Of a stretch of DNA of 64,000 nucleotides, positions 9,921-22,731 are shown one piece after another. Origin of the DNA: Danio rerio (taxonomy: Eukaryota > Chordata > Actinopteri > Cypriniformes > Danionidae); assembly GCF_049306965.1 (NCBI RefSeq), contig NC_133197.1, positions 1,946,501-2,010,500 of the forward strand. The letters are read 5' to 3'. The notes beneath the pieces were generated by a model, which saw nothing but the letters and a program-made list of their open reading frames with translations, made no database searches and had not been told where the DNA came from. The position numbers and the translations under genes were made by a program. Position 1 is the first letter of the stretch. Each line of letters begins with the position of its first letter.

Positions 9921-11037
9921 CGTCTGACCCAAGTGTGCCGCAAGCCTGTGTTTGAGTGAAGGTCTCGGCCGTTAGATCGCCCCCTGGGGGCTGGCTGCAG
10001 TACAAGTCATAAAGCCCGCCTCCTCCGTGTTAATGAAGGAGACTTGAGCCCAAATAAAAAAAAATATTACACTTGCAATAAACTGTCCCGAAAGATGGTT
10101 CTGGTGGATTAAGGCACTGGTTATTGTGCTGAAATAGGTGCAGATCTTCATTTTTGTAAACAGTTTGTTTTTAGCAGTAATTTAATGCTGGGCGTGTCAT
10201 CGTGATTGACAGTTGTGATTGACAGTTTCTCAAAGCAGCGCGTCTGAGCTTCGGCAGGAGACTGAAGTGTTACTATTCGATTTCTGTGTTATTTTACCAT
10301 GACAAAATGAGTTCAGCAGTAAACTATAGTTTCTGACATGCATGATCCTGGTGGAACACTGTTTATTCGCTAAGGTCAGGGCTTTTTTCGGGCTTTATTA
10401 GTTTGCTGATACACGCCTAACCACCCAGATAGCAAAATACACTCGGGCCAGTTCCAGCTAGATTCTAGCCTGCCAGAGACTTACCCCTCAGACTGACTAC
10501 CTCTGCTGGACCTACTCCGGATGCCTGGACTCACTGCCCGATTTCAGCCCGAGTCAATCGAGCCAGATGCGGCAGCCGAGCGAGCCGGCGCTGCTGCATG
10601 CGAGCCGGAATCAGCCCGCGACGCCGCGAGTAGGTTATGCGCTGCGGTCCGGAGCTGGCGCGATTAAATATATAAAACCCTCATATTTGTTAACGTTATT
10701 ACATCCATTTGTGTTGATATGACAGCAAACGCATGCTGAGAAGTTCGGGGGGCATGGTTGATTTTTCATAAAGCGTTTGGTTGGAAGCTCGACTCTGCTC
10801 ATTTTCGCGGCTCCTCCTCTGGCTCCATCAGACAGTCCTTCTGCGCATGTCAAGGCTCCAATTTCAGCAGTGTTTTGCGACAGTTTGTGCCCGTCAAGCA
10901 GGCGTTTTGCCCTCAAGGCGTTCAATGGGAAAAGGGGCTGTCGCGTCGTCCATATTTTTTACAGTCATTGGTCTGACCACTCAGTCAAGAATTCTGATAG
11001 TAAGCAAAACTTATAGGTCATGTCTTATTGAACATTT
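9921..11037. repeat. Unclassified dispersed repeat, with CCCAGATAGCA end inside
   Basis: The segment contains GATCGCCCCCTGGGGGCTGG and ATAAAGCCCGCCTCCTCC, sequence of a dispersed-repeat type, and about 10600-10980 is GC-rich. At 10433-10443 the 11-mer CCCAGATAGCA matches the ends of the 7.8-kb element at 45625-53405. No matching inverse end was found nearby. No reading frame here resembles a known protein. Confidence 0.45.
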
Positions 11038-11045
11038 ATAGTTGT

Positions 11046-13552
11046 TAGGGCTGTAACGATTCACGATATGAAATCGAAATCGCGACACTCAGATCTACGA
11101 TCCTGTGTCGCGGTGTGATGAGGGGGAATCGCGACACACCCCGTGACTACCTTTCCAATAACGTCACGCGTGCCTGCAAAAGTTGAGCTAGTTGAAGAAG
11201 AACGTGAGGAAACACTTTTTTTTCCGCTCGACATTACGAGCACTGCTACGTTTAAGCCCTCGCAATTAGCATTTAGCCGGGAGAGCTCGCACGGAGCTCT
11301 TAGTAAGGGACTGTCTGAATGTGTCAGGAATATCAAAAACAAAACCAACTTAACCCCGCTTTTTCAACAGACAACGGCAGAAACATTGCCAGTGCTGTCA
11401 AAGCATTGTTGTTAATGTGGCTGCGCAGAGAGGGATGGGCGTTCACCAGATGCCCCGACTCCTCTGCAGAGGAATCTTTTCTGTAACCTTGCTGTGCGCT
11501 TTCTGTTTAACCCTTTGGGAGTTAACGTTACGTGCTGACTGACAGGTGCGCGATGCGTGAGGCCAGGAAACAGGACGAAGCTTTCAGTTAAGATGAACAC
11601 AGTTTCTACAGTTATACTTTATTTAGAGATAAAGGTATATGGCTCTGCATATAATCACTCTATCTTGCTGGAGTTTATAGCCGCTTCGCTTTACTTCAGG
11701 ACGCATTAACACTGCTCTGAAGGTCTAATCGCTGTTTTAAGTTATCCAGAGCTGTATGAATGTACAAATCTTGAATATCACAATAGTATTAAATATTACA
11801 ATTGTAACAACACAGACAGCAACACTTTTGCACAATCGATACCCAGCTGATTCAGTCGTTTCATAAGAGGACCGCGCCTCTTCTCTTCTTTTTTCCTTGT
11901 CAACATAAAGACAGTGAGGTGCGCCTTGTTTTCGGCTTATAAAGCATGTATGCACATTAATGCAATAGCATATTTAAACAACAAAACTGTTTACAAAAAG
12001 TCTACATATGCGCGCGTTGTTGTCTTTTCATCAAGCAGCGCGCGCACTTGAACCACGAGGGAGAGAGAGGAAACCATCAGGACATATTCTTTAAAATAAT
12101 GATTTCTATTAAAAATGTAAAAGGTTTTGTTATTAAAATAATAACAGCGGGGCATTAAATAAATGCATATTTTCCGTGGAGCGGGCAATTTGAGGAAGTC
12201 TGCGATATTTGTTTGACGGAAGAAAAATGATTGGAAAAAAACAGCCTATGCCGGTTATTAAAAATAATCAGTCAGTATTTTCGTTTTGTAATATAACAGG
12301 GTTCAACGCTAATGATTTTTTATACAGGTCCGATCGGGCCATTGCTTAAGATTTTTACTTGCCCTGTCAAAATTTTCACTAGCCCCACCAAAAAAACTAA
12401 AAAGTTAATAGCTATTTCTTAGCCACATATTTTAAATAGTGGCAAAATTATGCATGTGAATCTAGAATTTAAACATTTTAAATATGTTAATAAATGTATA
12501 ATGAGCAAAATTCAAGATTCAAGATTTTATGCAAATGAAAGAGCAGTATGAAAAATGTGCTGGTGTTTTAATGCAATTCTAAATAACTTTTTATAAAAAT
12601 GGCTTGCCAAACTGACAACTGTTTTTTTTGTTGTTCTTTTTTTCAGTTTCTTAATTTTGTACCCATGTAATGGTCTGCTTCTAAGCCTTTAGAAACGTTT
12701 TCTTTTAGCCTCATTGTTTAAATTTGCTACCATGTTGCCATCTTTTCACTGTACTGGTTGTTACCAGGTTACAAAAAAAAACAAACAAAAAAAACATTCT
12801 CATCGTTACTGGCCGATAGGGGCCAGTAACAATCCTGTCTACTGTCCCGAGTGTCTTTCACGCTGGCCCCGGGCCACCGGGCAGTCCTTATTGTTGAGCC
12901 CTGTATAAAAAATAATTATTTAAATGAAAATAATTTAGGGCAGTCCTATTTATTTTATTCATTTTATTTAGATTATTCTGCTCTTCTGTGCTAAACACTG
13001 CAGGTGCGTGAAGATGCTCTGTTGTTCTGTTCTGTTATTAATATGCTAACATTTAAAAATAAATCGGTAGCCTATGTTAAAATGCAATATTTAATGTGTC
13101 AGACACAAAATAGACACGTCAATTTGTTTAATATAAAACGAATAGTAATCTGACCAGTTAACCGTTAATAACCGATTAATGAGCGGCGGTTGTCGGTTAG
13201 CAAAATTAACCGAAATGAGCATCCCTAGAATTTACTTTTTCTATGTAAGAGAACTTGATTGAACCATCTACACAATGGAGTTTAGTTCTGTTTGGTTTTT
13301 CAACAGTATTTTGTTACAAAGAAAACGAAAGTGATGTAGCTTTGGCTATTTATATTGTTAATAATTTGCATAGTTAATATTGTTCTTTGATGTTTAGTTT
13401 ATAAAGATTTTTCAAATGTTATTTAATAAAAAATAGTTTTAAAAATCTTTTCCCACCCCACACGAAAAAAAAAATCGTGATACGAACCGAATCGTGGGTC
13501 AAAAATCGTGATACGAATCGAATCGTTGGTTTGGTGTATCGTTACAGCCCTA
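11046..13552. mobile_element. hAT-superfamily transposon with nested insertions
   Basis: The termini TAGGGCTGTAACGAT and ATCGTTACAGCCCTA are inverted. A perfect 8-bp duplication ATAGTTGT lies at 11038-11045 and 13553-13560. A short in-frame relic, TDNGRNIASAVKALLL (11367-11414), matches the DDE-region motif of hAT transposases. Inside are a second terminus (GAGCATCCCTA at about 13227) and a nested element at 12325-12903. Confidence 0.88.
12325..12903. mobile_element. Nested CAGG...CCTG element
   Basis: It begins CAGGTCCGATCGGGCC, ends TTGTTGAGCCCTG, and is flanked by TATA on both sides. It lies wholly inside the hAT element at 11046-13552. The superfamily is not assigned. Confidence 0.5.
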
Positions 13553-13560
13553 ATAGTTGT

Positions 13561-13745
13561 CCCTAGGTATATTTAAGAACATGAATCAACATATAAGCAA
13601 TTACAAGCACATTATTTAGACAGTTTTAAGCTATTTATGCACATAGCATCTACCCGAGGTGCCCACCGCGTACGGAAGCTCCGGCTTCCATAGCCAGAGA
13701 ATCTCCTCCATGTTCAGCTGCGCTAGCTGTTAGTGATGGGTAGGC
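13561..13745. other. Intergenic sequence, nothing recognised
   Basis: A short unique-looking spacer between two transposons. No coding or RNA signal is seen. Confidence 0.4.
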
Positions 13746-14176
13746 CCACACGGAATCTGCGCGCGCAGATTTCCTGCAGATTTCCACAGATTTTTAGCCC
13801 GTCATTAATTCTGTTTTTTTACTTGAGTAAATGTGTGTACATCTATATTTATTCAGTTTTTAAATAAATTTCAGTAATATTATTGACTAATATGAAAATC
13901 TTCATCTGATTTTTGTACAATGCAGTGTGTACAGTAATACTTTCTGTCTTTTAGTAGAGATATTATATGAGAGACTTGCTTTGTTTACCAAATACAGTGA
14001 ATCTAATTGGATTTGCATTTTAAACATTGAAAAAAAGTTACAAAGGTATTACTTTTTAATTCACTTGTTAAGGTTTTAGTTATGATACTCCCAAAATAAT
14101 TCCGCAGAAATCCGCAAATTTTTACCAAAATTCTCCGCAGAAATAGCAAAAAAACGTTGGCAGATTCCGTCTGGCT
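13746..14176. mobile_element. MITE with CCACACGGAATCTGC ends
   Basis: The left end CCACACGGAATCTGC and right end GCAGATTCCGTCTGG are inverted over 15 bases with one mismatch. The interior repeats TCCGCAGAAAT motifs. Target duplication is unclear, so boundaries are approximate. Confidence 0.6.
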
Positions 14177-14555
14177 GTGTGCATTCAGAGGAGGGGGGGG
14201 TCAGGGGAGGGTAAGAGCAGATGAGGGTCAGAGAGAGGTAACATCTCACTGCCTCTCCGTTCATTAGTCTTGCGCGCCCTCTTCTGGTCACGTCGTGCTC
14301 TACGTTCACACTTGACTGATTCAGATCAAGATGAGCCCTGAAGTATTGGAATGTCAGAGTACAGGAGAGGTTTGCGTTTGTATCTTCTTCGTCTCACATT
14401 AATAATGGCATCATTTACTAAAAATATGTCAAACTGCTGTGATCAACCCATTGTAATGTTTTTCAGTAAATATTAAATTGCTAAAAGAGCTGCAGTTTGT
14501 TTTGTATTATTATGCGTATATTTTATGTTTTAAAAAAGTAACTTCAAAGTAAAGT
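14177..14555. other. Intergenic module B
   Basis: 14400-14545 is paralogous to 38510-38640 (TAAATATTAAATTGCT and AAGAGCTGCAGTTTGTTTTG). 14177-14400 has no recognised content. Confidence 0.5.
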
Positions 14556-15772
14556 TATGCCTCGTTTCCACTGACTGGTACAGTACGGTACGGTTCTGGT
14601 CGGTACGGGTCACCTTTATCAGGCTTGCGTTTCCATCACAAAGGGTACGCTTTTGGTGGGCGTGGTGTATGACAAAGTTTAAATCGACGTCATGCTCGCT
14701 CGAATTAATGTCTACAGGAAAGCTGTACAGGTCTTTCACTTATCATAATGAGCAGCACTTCTCACAAAACAGATGCTTCATACACATAAATACTTGTGTA
14801 AAAATGTTTATTACTAACTTTTCTATAAACAGGAGTTGATTATAACTGCAGATCAATGACAGTGCGAAATAGCCTACTGTAACGTCTGTAATTATATAAA
14901 ATAAATACATAAATGCAACATATATGAACACATACAGCCCCTTACAGTCTCCAATATATTATTAATTACAGAAAAACTACACACAGCAGACATTTAGTCC
15001 TTATTTAGGTTCATAAACAACATGCAATATAGCCCACAGTCAGCGCAAACCTCTCATCTGTGTCTGTAATCTTCACCAGCACATGTAAGCTCTGTAAGAG
15101 AGTCATTTTGTCATACCCAGTTCATAATAGTCCAAAAGGCAAAGATAAACACGGCAGTTTGTTCATGATTCAGGTTGCTAAAACAATTTTGCTCCTGTGT
15201 TTTGACAGCTTTTCTTCGTTTCATTCTGGCTTCACTCTCGCGCTTGTCCTTTTTTTTTGAATGGATCAGATGACGGACACACTTCAATAATCACACACAC
15301 GTTGTTAACATCTGCTCAACAAGTTCGTTATGTCAAATATAGAAGCGCTCGTATAAGGTCAAATATAGGGCTCGTAAAGCAACAACAGGACACGGCAGAT
15401 TTTTCTTCTTGGCTTTGTGTCTGTTCATCGAGACAACGTCAAGGTTTGTTTGAGCTTGGGTCATCCATGGCTCGTTTTTAAATGCATGTAGTATTTCCAT
15501 GTAATGTCTCGGCTTTGTATTTTTAAAAAAAGCATGGCGGTTCCTTTGTTTACGTTGTGTAGCTCCACGAGCTCGTGACGTATCTCTGTAACCAATCAGC
15601 GTTCAGCTGCACGTTAAGCTCCACCTTTTGGTACCCATTCTCCTGTTTGGTACCCTTTCGAAAGGGTGCCGAAAAGTGGTATGGCACGGTGTGGTATGCT
15701 TTTTGACAGTGGAAACAGCCATAAAAGCGTACCGAACCGCACCGCACTGTACCACTCAGTGGAAACGTGCCA
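14556..15772. mobile_element. Long-TIR DNA transposon, non-autonomous
   Basis: The left end GCCTCGTTTCCACTGACTGG and right end CTCAGTGGAAACGTGCC are inverted and continue inward through GGTAC-rich arms (GTACGGTACGG left; ACCGCACCGCACTGTACC right). The paralogous sites at 4487 and 38640 are empty. The 1.2-kb interior has no transposase. Confidence 0.72.
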
Positions 15773-16274
15773 TAATTAGTAATCTGGTTACTTTTTACAT
15801 GAAGTAATTATTACTGTAACCAAATGACATTTTTCCTGTAGTAATTAGGCAAAAGTGTCGAAATTTAAATGTTTTATTTGTATAATGTTAAATTCTCATA
15901 TGAATGTTCATGGCCTGTAATTCTCTGTTTTTAGGCTGATACTCATTTATCGACTTTTTCAACAAAGAAAAGCTGTACACTCTCAATGAGAGATGGTATA
16001 TGTAATATTAGTTTTTTCATATTTATTTTTATTTGGGTTTATTTAAAAAAAACATTTTTAGAATCTTACATTTATTAATAACCAATTTTAGTTACTTCAG
16101 GAATAGTGTATTTTAGACATATGTCTGGTAGCCGTGAATGCCTATCATGTTTGCTTTTTAAATGTATTAAATGCGTTTTAAAAATGTTTTCAGCGCCTAA
16201 TAAAACGTTTCTCCTCGCATGATTAAGTAGGGTGTTGTTTCATCTACATTAGCGATTATTTTCGGTTGTCGGCT
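15773..16274. other. Conserved upstream region of gene C
   Basis: Paralogous to 4485-4680 joined to 6585-6903, that is, module A without its hAT insertion. It shows no coding sequence. Confidence 0.6.
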
Positions 16275-16365
16275 TTTAATTTGGCGGGTTTTTGTTGCTT
16301 CACCGCCTCGCCGTGATGACGTCACCACTGACGCGTTCATTCCGCGTCGAGTCTTCAGAGCTGAG
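16275..16365 (+). promoter_or_regulatory. Gene C promoter and non-coding exon 1
   Basis: An E2F-like TTTGGCGGG lies at about 16280 and the CRE TGACGTCA at 16317-16324. The exon ends GAGCTGAG at 16365 before GTGAGT. It is nearly identical to the gene B block. Confidence 0.75.
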
Positions 16366-16903
16366 GTGAGTCGTTGACGCTTTTTCTCGTGTTTACACAA
16401 CAATAAAACACACTTTACAGTTTATTAAAGCGACAATCTGCGACTAGTTTCTGCATTGAGTTCACCTCTATCTGTGTGTCTGCTGACCAAAACAATACAG
16501 CAGGCAGAGAGCAGCTCTGAGAGGACAATATGAGCGAATGTGTTTGACTTTATCAGCGTTTGTATTACTAATATTATAAAGTATCTGAAGGGACACAATT
16601 TAAATAAATATGTATGAATACAATATAAATGTTGCTGACAATCTGATTACTTTATTGGTGTGAATACTTAAACTATATACTGATATAAATGCTATTTTTT
16701 AAAATTATTCACTATAGCAATGATCTTATCCTGCAATCACTGTAAAATGAGCGGATCTGCTGCAATTTAATGAGTGTTTATAGTCTGGGGTTCATCAATG
16801 TTCAGATCTACAAATGTAAGTTAATGTTATTGTAATCACCTGACATGAGCTAATCACATATTGTATCACAAGACATAACATCATAATGTGTTTATTTCCT
16901 CAG
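16366..16903 (+). other. Intron 1 of gene C
   Basis: Bounded by GTGAGT and TTTCCTCAG. It is paralogous over most of its length to intron 1 of gene B and holds no gene. Confidence 0.72.
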
Positions 16904-16996
16904 TGTAAATAAATCAGATTTCTCTGTTTCTTCTCCTGAAGCTCTGCCGCCATCAGTGAAAGACAAAGACAGAGTTTATTGAAGGACAGTGAGAAG

Positions 16997-17051
16997 ATGA
17001 GTGATCCAGAACCCTGCAGAATTAAACAGGAAGAGACTGAAGAACTAATAG
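16997..17051 (+). CDS. Gene C exon 2: start codon and FINZ-like N-terminus
   Basis: The exon spans 16904-17051 with ATG at 16997. It codes MSDPEPCRIKQEETEELI and leaves a phase-1 G, exactly as in gene B. The donor is GTTTGT. Confidence 0.82.
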
Positions 17052-17121
17052 GTTTGTTTTTATTCAATTCTCTTCAATAACGAGCCTAAAAATCAGTGAG
17101 GTTGTGCGTGTGTGGATATAT

Positions 17122-18477
17122 AGGGCTCGAAATTGCGACCATTTTGGTCGCATATGCGCCCGAAAATTAATCTATGCGACCTCATAATATATTTGGGCGC
17201 ATTAGTGCGATTGCAGATAATGGTTGTGGTGCGACCTGTTTTGTTTTTTTTCTAAAAACGTGCTGAATCGCTCTTCCCTGCCGCTATATTGGTTCATATT
17301 AGCTGTAAATCACTCAAGGTATTCCGCTGTCAGATGACAGGGAAGGAGCTTTTATGACCACGGGAAATACAAACAGCTGAAGAGTAAAAACTTAAAGCAC
17401 ACAGGTTTGCAAACCCCACCTAAAGTTGAGGCGCAGATGAAAGCGATCATGACACGTCACGTGGTGAATAATGATCCGCCAGCTGTGATCAATTGAGTAC
17501 GCGCTTCTTGGAGAAGTCGCCCGAATCTCCATGTGTTGCATTCACTGCGTGTTCAGCGCAAATGTCTGCTAAAAGTCAAATCTAATACTGTACATATCAT
17601 CGCCAAAGAAGCTCGCCTTTACTAAGTTTACACTGAAACAGCGGCTCATAACAAAGACCGGTATTGCGCTGATGGTCACAGCAAGAATCCTGCTCTGCCT
17701 GCTCATAAATTGGGTCGGCTGACTCGCCAGCTCTTCCACAAACACAGAAACATGAAGATCAGCTCAGACTGAACCTTTAAATTGACACAAACTGAAACCA
17801 AAACTTTTAAAGAGTGATAGAAGTGAGACTTTACTTATGGCAACTTTCTTTTGTCAATTCTTTTTTGAGGTGTATATTATTATTTTTTTTATTTACTGAT
17901 GACTGCTTTGCAGCTTTCATCATTGAATTGAATGATTTATTATAATCTTTTGTTTGTTTTGTAGCAGAAATATTATTTATTAAATTGACATGCATATAAA
18001 AACAGCAGTACAAAATCAATATTTCTTACTGCAATGCTTCATTTTTGTTTGATGCAAACTATACAATTATTTTTCATAAAGGAACAGACTTTTTATAGCA
18101 GATAACCTACATTCAAGCACATTCAAGGCAGCATCATAATGAGAAATGCAATTCATTGTTACTATTATTGTCATTTTTTATCATCATTAATATTCTATGG
18201 CCTAATTATTAGACATTCATTTTGGAATTATTGCACACAAATATCAATGTCTTCGCAGCTTTAGTTAGATAGTTGTTTCTGGTTTTTGTCAGTCCTATTA
18301 ATGTTGTTTTAAAATACAATAAATCCCTTAAAAAAACAATTTGCAGCGGTGCTCATTCATTTTTGGTGGGTGCTCCTAAATTTTTTCTGTTGCTCCTAAA
18401 TTTTTTTTTGGTGCGCCTAAATATTTGAAGTTGGGAGCACCGGTGCTACCAAGTAAAAAAGTTAATTTCGAGCCCTG
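17122..18477. mobile_element. AGGGCTCGAAATT-type DNA transposon, copy 1 (intron 2 of gene C)
   Basis: Left end AGGGCTCGAAATTGCGACC and right end GTTAATTTCGAGCCCTG are inverted. A near-identical second copy lies at 59177-60502. No transposase-like frame is seen. It lies in a TA-rich target and is followed directly by a long TA tract. Confidence 0.75.
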
Positions 18478-18538
<61 letters not shown>

Positions 18539-18556
18539 AATATATATATATATATG

Positions 18557-18642
<86 letters not shown>

Positions 18643-18645
18643 NAN

Positions 18646-18690
<45 letters not shown>
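18478..18690. repeat. (TA)n tract with ambiguous bases
   Basis: About 210 bases of TA with a few TATG/TACA variants. Two n characters at about 18643 and 18645 show that the sequence is not fully resolved here. Confidence 0.95.
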
Positions 18691-18692
<2 letters not shown>

Positions 18693-19228
18693 CTCAATAT
18701 CTCACAGTGAATCAATAGTATTAAACACAGTACACTTTCAGATGTAAACCTCAGCTGAATGTTTTCATTCACCTACAGCTGTGTTACAGACTGCATGACA
18801 GGTCATTTTCACAAACTCATAATAGGGACTCTTTAATCTTCTGCTCCTATGGGGTTCATAAAATGATATGGCTCGATGGATTTTGCTTTGCGTTAGACAC
18901 CCTAGACATGAACCAATGGGACTTCTTCAGTCAACATCATGGCATTTATACTGTTTTGACACTTTTTACATTTTAAACTTTGGTAAAACAGTTAATACTA
19001 ACCAAAAAGAACTGCTCAACCGCGAACACATCCAGTTCTTGCACAGTCACCTTCGGTCAATCATGACGATTGCGCCCGGTCTCAGTGAATCATGCGTAGT
19101 GAGAGTACATCTTCAAATGTGTCATGACTATGAAGATCTTGCACATCTCAGCCAAACACATTCTTCATGATTATTTCACTGCACAGATAAACTCTAGACT
19201 CTTAAAATGTGACTTATTCAATTTTCAG
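18691..19228 (+). other. Conserved 3' part of gene C intron 2
   Basis: Paralogous to 27170-27465 plus 28603-28690 in gene D and to 36068-36593 before the orphan exon (GGGACTCTTTAATCTTCTGC and CACATCTCAGCCAAACACAT). This intronic block precedes several of the terminal exons, so it was duplicated with them. Confidence 0.65.
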
Positions 19229-20289
19229 ATGTGATTGTGAAGGAGGAGAGTGAAGAACTGAGTGAAGATGAGGAGAAACATCATGTCAAGAGTGAAGACG
19301 AAACTCTCGTAAACACTGAACATGATGTTTCAGTGGAAAGAACAGCCCTGGAATGTTTCACCTGCACTCAGTGTGGAAAGAGTTTAAGCTCTAGATGCCA
19401 TCTCAAGCGTCACATGATGATCCACAGTGGAGAGAGACCACACAAATGTGACCAGTGCAGCAAATCGTATTTGAGGGCTTCAGAGCTGAAGAGACATCTC
19501 AGCGTTCATACAACGGAGAGGCCTTATTCATGCTCTGAGTGTGGGAAGAGTTTTAGACATCCGACACATCTAAAAGACCATCAGAAGCTCCACACTGCTG
19601 TGAGAAAGTTTGTCTGCTTTAAGTGTAAGAAGACGTTTACCACAGCAGAATACTTGAAACGGCACGAGAGGATTCACCTTGGAGAGAAACCTTATGAGTG
19701 TTCGGTCTGCGACAAGAGATTCAGACTGGCTAGTCTCCTTAAATTTCACCAAATGACTCACACTGGTGAGCGACCGTTCACATGTACTCAGTGTGGGAAG
19801 AGTTTCACACAACTATCACACCTTAGGGAACACATGCTGGTCCACACTGGAGAGAGACCACACAAATGCGATCAGTGCGACAAAACGTTTTTCAGGTCTT
19901 CAGAGCTGAACAAACATCGCAGAGTTCATACAAACGAGAGGCCGTATTTATGTTCAGAGTGTGGGAAGAGCTTTACACTTCTGTCCCATTTAAACGGCCA
20001 TCAGAAGATCCACGCCGGTGTGAGAGAGCACGTGTGCTTTGTGTGTGGGAAGACTTTTATACGAGTTTCAGACTTGAGACGACACCAGAAGATTCACACC
20101 GGAGAGAAGCCGTACGTGTGTTCACACTGCGACAAAGCATTCAGAGATTCGGGATACCTGAAAACGCATGAGAGGACTCACACTGGAGAGAAACCGTACA
20201 CATGTGCTCAGTGTGGGAGGAGTTTCGCACAGTTCGCTCACCTTAATAGACATTTGCTGGTGCACACTGGAGAGAAAAGTCATGAATAA
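19229..20289 (+). CDS. Gene C terminal exon: 11-finger C2H2 protein
   Basis: The acceptor TTCAATTTTCAG precedes 19229; joined to exon 2 the protein is about 371 residues. After DVIVKEESEELSEDEEKHHV come 11 canonical fingers in the family's five-type cycle, and translation ends at HTGEKSHE with TAA at 20287-20289. In paralogues a further DQCSKTFLR finger follows here. Its remains (KASELKRHLRVHTKEKLYSC) are readable in another frame at 20305-20365, so the last finger was lost by small changes and the 3' flank was then cut by a transposon. All 11 remaining fingers keep their four zinc ligands. Role as for gene B: a nuclear DNA-binding protein of unknown target. Confidence 0.92.
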
Positions 20290-20372
20290 AAACAAAACCT
20301 TTTTTAAGGCTTCAGAGCTAAAGAGACATCTTAGAGTTCATACAAAGGAAAAGCTTTATTCATGCTTTTTAA

Positions 20373-22229
20373 AGGGCATCTATGGTGAAAAATCTACTTT
20401 TCAAGCTATTCGGACAGACATATGTGTGTATATATAGTGTATAGACCAGGGGTCACCAATCTCGGTCCTGGAGGGCCGGTGTCCCTGCAGGTTTTAGCTC
20501 CAACTTGCTTCAACACACCTGCCTGGATGTTTCAAGTATACCTAGTAAGAGCTTGATTAGCTTGTTCAGGTGTGTTTGATTAGGGCTGGAGCTAAAATCT
20601 GCAGGACACCGGCCCTCCAGGAACAAGTTTGGTGACCACTGGTATAGACCATCATATTGGGGTGATATAAACACACTCAGTCCTTTTTTTTTCAATTTAA
20701 CAACATATAAACGGTGCACCAATTGGAGCGGTTTTTAGACCGACTGCAACTTTACGTAGTAGTGCAATCCCCCCGCCCACAGAATTCATTGACAGCTGTG
20801 CGCATTAACATGTCCCGGTAGTCACCTGTTTATGTCAACAAGGCCAAGCAGACATACGCATAGCAACCGGGAATAAAAGGTCTGTTCACTAGGATCAGCA
20901 ATCATCATCAAATGTGATTAAGAGTGAGTTTCACATGTTTAAAGTGTTTTAAAACAGAGCACGTGTGTAATTAATTACAGCGATTTACTTCAGCTTTACT
21001 TCATCAGCACAGCCGCGTGTCAAAACAATTATAAAAGAAGACGCTTCAATCCCGGTTTGTGGACATTAAATCAGGTTTATTTTGTACAATAACATAACAG
21101 ACATCCACACAGCAGTGGAGGTTAGCCTGTATCCTGTCACATTTGAGTGCAAAAACAGTGCAAAGCTAAGCGCGCTCTGTTTGTCGGCCTGTGTGTTTGT
21201 GTGTGCATGTGTAACGCTTCTCTTTCTGATGACGCAAACACAGAACCGCGTTCTGCGTTGTTTATTCTGTAACAGAAATATACATCCTCTGGCAACAGTA
21301 TGCATTTAAACATGCGTCGCCTTTCTGTATTCAGCAACCATTTTCTGCTGTATTGCCACATAACGTCATTTTAAAAAAACATTATTTATTTACAAAAGTT
21401 CAACATACCTGTAACAGAAATACACATCCTCTGGCAACAGTATGCATTTAAACATGCATCTAAAAAAAACAAACAAATAGTAAGACATCACCCCTGCACA
21501 TATTAATGTCATCATTCCAGCTACACATAGCATGAGCAAATTTAACCACACAAAGTTGGTCACACACGGCAATCACTCGACAGATTTAATCTAAAACATC
21601 ACTTAATGTTCGTATTGGGGCTTGTATGTGTTATTAATATGTGTTAAAATACAAAAATTGTCACATTTAGCTGGATCACATTTTACCTACCGCCTTTCTG
21701 TATTCAGCAACTATTTCTGCTGTAGACGGGGCTTTGCAGGTGAAAGGTGAAAGAAACAATTACACACTGTTGCCACAAGAGGTCTCTCAACAACCACAAA
21801 ATAAGCCATTTTGGTGAAAGACAATTAAACATTATTTTAACCCTGTTACAAGTGAACTTTGAAACGATATTGCATGTGACTCAATGCAACTTCACAACAA
21901 ATACTGATTAAGTTTGTAAAGTTCTTACTGTAGTATTTCTCACAAACGCTACGTGAGACCTTCTTCCTTTAAGTCTGTCTATTGTCTGACCCAGCCGAGG
22001 GAGGAGATTAGCACGTGGGAAGGGTCGTAGAAACAGTAGGCGGGGAAGACTCGTCTTAAAGGCGCAGTACGATAAAACCATCCCCTGGTGGAAATAAGTA
22101 TGAAACAGGATCTTGTAAAAGGTATAATGAAAAATCTGATGGGTATTTTGAGCTGAAACTTTAAATACACATTCTAGAGACGCAAAACTCTTATATTAAA
22201 TCTGAAAAAAGGGGTAACCTAGGTGCCCT
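20373..22229. mobile_element. TTAA-class DNA transposon downstream of gene C
   Basis: The ends AGGGCATCTATGG and AACCTAGGTGCCCT are inverted and flanked by TTAA on both sides (20369-20372 and 22230-22233). The 3' flanks of genes A and B are empty here. A shorter copy of the same family lies at 33472-34090 in reverse. A/G-starting ends with TTAA suit Kolobok better than piggyBac, but there is no transposase to decide. Confidence 0.8.
20447..20641. mobile_element. Palindromic 195-bp hAT MITE, copy 1
   Basis: It runs from CAGGGGTCACCAATC to TTTGGTGACCACTG with perfect 8-bp duplications GTATAGAC (20439-20446 and 20642-20649). The two halves are largely inverted copies (GGAGGGCCGGTGTCC versus GGACACCGGCCCTCC). 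It is nested in the TTAA element. Confidence 0.88.
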
Positions 22230-22233
22230 TTAA

Positions 22234-22731
22234 GAGAGAGTTGTACACCTCAATGACATTTTTCTTCCTGAAAACTCACAAACACCAGATTTCACAGTTA
22301 AGGCAGGCACATCCAAAGTCGGTCCTGGAGGGCCGGTGTCCTGCAAAGTTTAGCTCCAACCCTAATCAAACACACCTGAACAAGCTAATCAAGCTCTTAC
22401 TAGGTATACTGGAAACACCCATGCAGGTGTTTTGAGGCAAGTTGGAGCTAAACCCTGCAGGGCACCGGACCTCCAGGAACAAGATTGGTGACCCCTGGCC
22501 TACCCCAATCCTACACCCAACCATCACAGCACTAAAAATATGAATTATTGTTATACTGTGTCAAAAAAAACATCTGCTATATTAATGTGCATATCGCACT
22601 TCTGGTCAATTGCGTATCCGATCTAGACTTTACCCAGTGCATCCAGCTGCAAGAACCCATCAAGGCAGGATGAGATGTCTGAAAGCAGTAGCGATGACGA
22701 CACATCACACAGAAGTCACAACTTCCAGTAA
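22234..22731. other. 3' flank of gene C with a second hAT MITE
   Basis: 22234-22300 resumes the gene-family 3' flank (GTTGTACACCTCAATGA). 22304-22497 is another palindromic MITE of the 20447 type with diverged ends. 22498-22731 is not recognised. Confidence 0.6.
22304..22497. mobile_element. Palindromic hAT MITE, copy 2 (diverged)
   Basis: It shares GGTCCTGGAGGGCCGGTGTC and the tail AACAAGATTGGTGACCCCTG with copy 1. No clean 8-bp duplication is left. Confidence 0.78.
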
